Origin: Bacillus sp. AFS015802 | GTDB lineage: Bacteria; Bacillota; Bacilli; Bacillales; Bacillaceae_B | Length of the DNA stretch: 64,000 bases | Assembly: GCF_002561455.1 (NCBI RefSeq) | Contig: NZ_NTUP01000001.1 | Span: 1 to 64,000 of the forward strand | Reading direction: 5' to 3' | Part shown: piece by piece, positions 63,424-64,000 of the stretch | Position numbering within the stretch: the stretch's first letter is position 1 | Layout of the letters: every line of letters begins with the position of its first letter | Program-made: the position numbers and the translations under genes | The notes under the pieces: generated by a model | What the model saw: only the letters and a program-made list of their open reading frames with translations | Databases searched by the model: none | What the model was told of the DNA's origin: nothing

Positions 63424-64000
63424 GGTTATTCTCCTTTCTCATCTCTTCTAAAAAGTTTTGAATGATTTTTTTACCTGTTTTCGTCCCGATGGATTCCGGG
63501 TGAAATTGAACCCCGAACAGAGGATTCCTCCTATGCTTTATGGCCATGATCTCACCGTCATCCATCGAATGGGCGACCTCTTCTAAAGGCGGCGGCAAGG
63601 TCCCTTTCTTAATCACCAATGAGTGATATCTCATCACCTCTAATGGTTGAGGCAGATATTCGAATACTCCGCTGCCATTATGTTTTATAAGGGAGGTCTT
63701 ACCATGCATCACCTTCCCTGCAATTTCAATGGTTGCCCCAAATGCGGCTCCGATTGCTTGATGTCCTAAGCACACACCGAGAATTGGCACGCTAGCGTGA
63801 AGATTCTGGATAATCGAGGTGCAAATACCCGCATTTTCCGGCTTTCCGGGTCCCGGTGAAAGAATGATCCCCGCAGGATTCAGTTTTCTGATCTCGTTCA
63901 ATGTAATCTCGTCATTTCTCTTGACGACTACTCTTTCACCAAGCTCTTCTATATATTGATACAGGTTATACGTAAACGAATCGTAGTTATCAATGAGTAA
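63395..64000 (-). CDS. trpG: Anthranilate synthase component II, partial
   Basis: At least 201 residues of the glutamine amidotransferase subunit that supplies ammonia to TrpE; the N-terminal few residues lie beyond the right edge. LLIDNYDSFTYNL marks the start region, GVCLGHQ holds the catalytic Cys, and FHPES the His and Glu. In B. subtilis this subunit (PabA/TrpG) is encoded in the folate operon; here it lies in the trp operon, presumably just after trpE. Confidence 0.95.
   Translation of the reverse strand, partial: LLIDNYDSFTYNLYQYIEELGERVVVKRNDEITLNEIRKLNPAGIILSPGPGKPENAGICTSIIQNLHASVPILGVCLGHQAIGAAFGATIEIAGKVMHGKTSLIKHNGSGVFEYLPQPLEVMRYHSLVIKKGTLPPPLEEVAHSMDDGEIMAIKHRRNPLFGVQFHPESIGTKTGKKIIQNFLEEMRKENNREKLSTNVI

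Noticed and set aside
1-64000. tRNA, rRNA, CRISPR arrays, prophage or complete insertion sequences
   Set aside because: I looked for them and saw none; the only mobile-like items are the two short repeats.

Overview
The window looks like chromosomal core sequence of a Gram-positive, endospore-forming Bacillaceae species, probably a Bacillus/Rossellomorea-type organism. Reasons: low-to-moderate G+C, strong AGGAGG-type ribosome binding sites, frequent TTG/GTG starts, an Sda-like sporulation checkpoint protein, a GerA-type germinant receptor operon, a gamma-type SASP-like peptide, a T-box leader, and many neighbours that resemble Bacillus subtilis genes (xpaC-yaaN, yngI, odhAB, yojNO, ykoGH, yvdTSR-like, yvbH). 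I see no rRNA, tRNA, prophage, CRISPR array or intact insertion sequence.

Layout. 1-5.6 kb: DUF1033 protein, membrane cupredoxin, a MifM-like arrest leader followed by yidC2, a D,D-carboxypeptidase, and xpaC-telA. 5.6-18.4 kb: aldehyde dehydrogenase, CPA1 antiporter, a MITE-like repeat, yojN-yojO (MoxR ATPase plus VWA protein), acetyltransferase, DedA, YkqA, acyl-CoA synthetase yngI, Sda-like protein and a convergent 45-aa ORF. 18.5-27.8 kb: odhAB (2-oxoglutarate dehydrogenase), GerT-like protein, a two-component system preceded by a 41-aa membrane peptide gene, MFS transporter. 28-36.8 kb: pxpA behind a 13-codon leader, YjbQ, YuxK, phosphatase, RsbR paralogue, CBO0543-type membrane pair, several small proteins, VOC protein, Pth2, and a TetR/SMR efflux operon with a clear operator. 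36.8-40.5 kb: gerABC operon on the minus strand. 40.7-49.7 kb: AI-2E-type permease, peptidase E, BCCT osmolyte transporter, gamma-SASP-like peptide, DHA2 drug exporter, cold-shock protein, DinB, MscL, small proteins. 49.7-50.7 kb: an almost gene-free stretch ending in a dispersed repeat. 50.7-58.8 kb: NUDIX hydrolase, YvbH-like PH protein, CDF transporter, DUF3900, GNAT, phosphodiesterase, and a T-box-controlled methionyl-tRNA synthetase. 59-64 kb: trpGDCFBA on the minus strand, with trpG cut by the right edge.

The most notable item is at 1274-1590. A 93-codon ORF with one membrane segment ends in an Asn-Asp-Glu-Glu stretch. Its last codons form a 12-bp stem with the ribosome binding site of yidC2. 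That is the arrangement of the MifM secretion-monitoring arrest peptide, although the sequence is strongly diverged from B. subtilis MifM. Other points of interest are several unlisted small genes with good ribosome binding sites (18270-18407, 25889-26014, 27566-27742, 28113-28154, 33578-33691, 44550-44672, 58684-58839), a 24-bp palindrome before the Sda-like gene, and two diverged copies of a GC-rich dispersed repeat.
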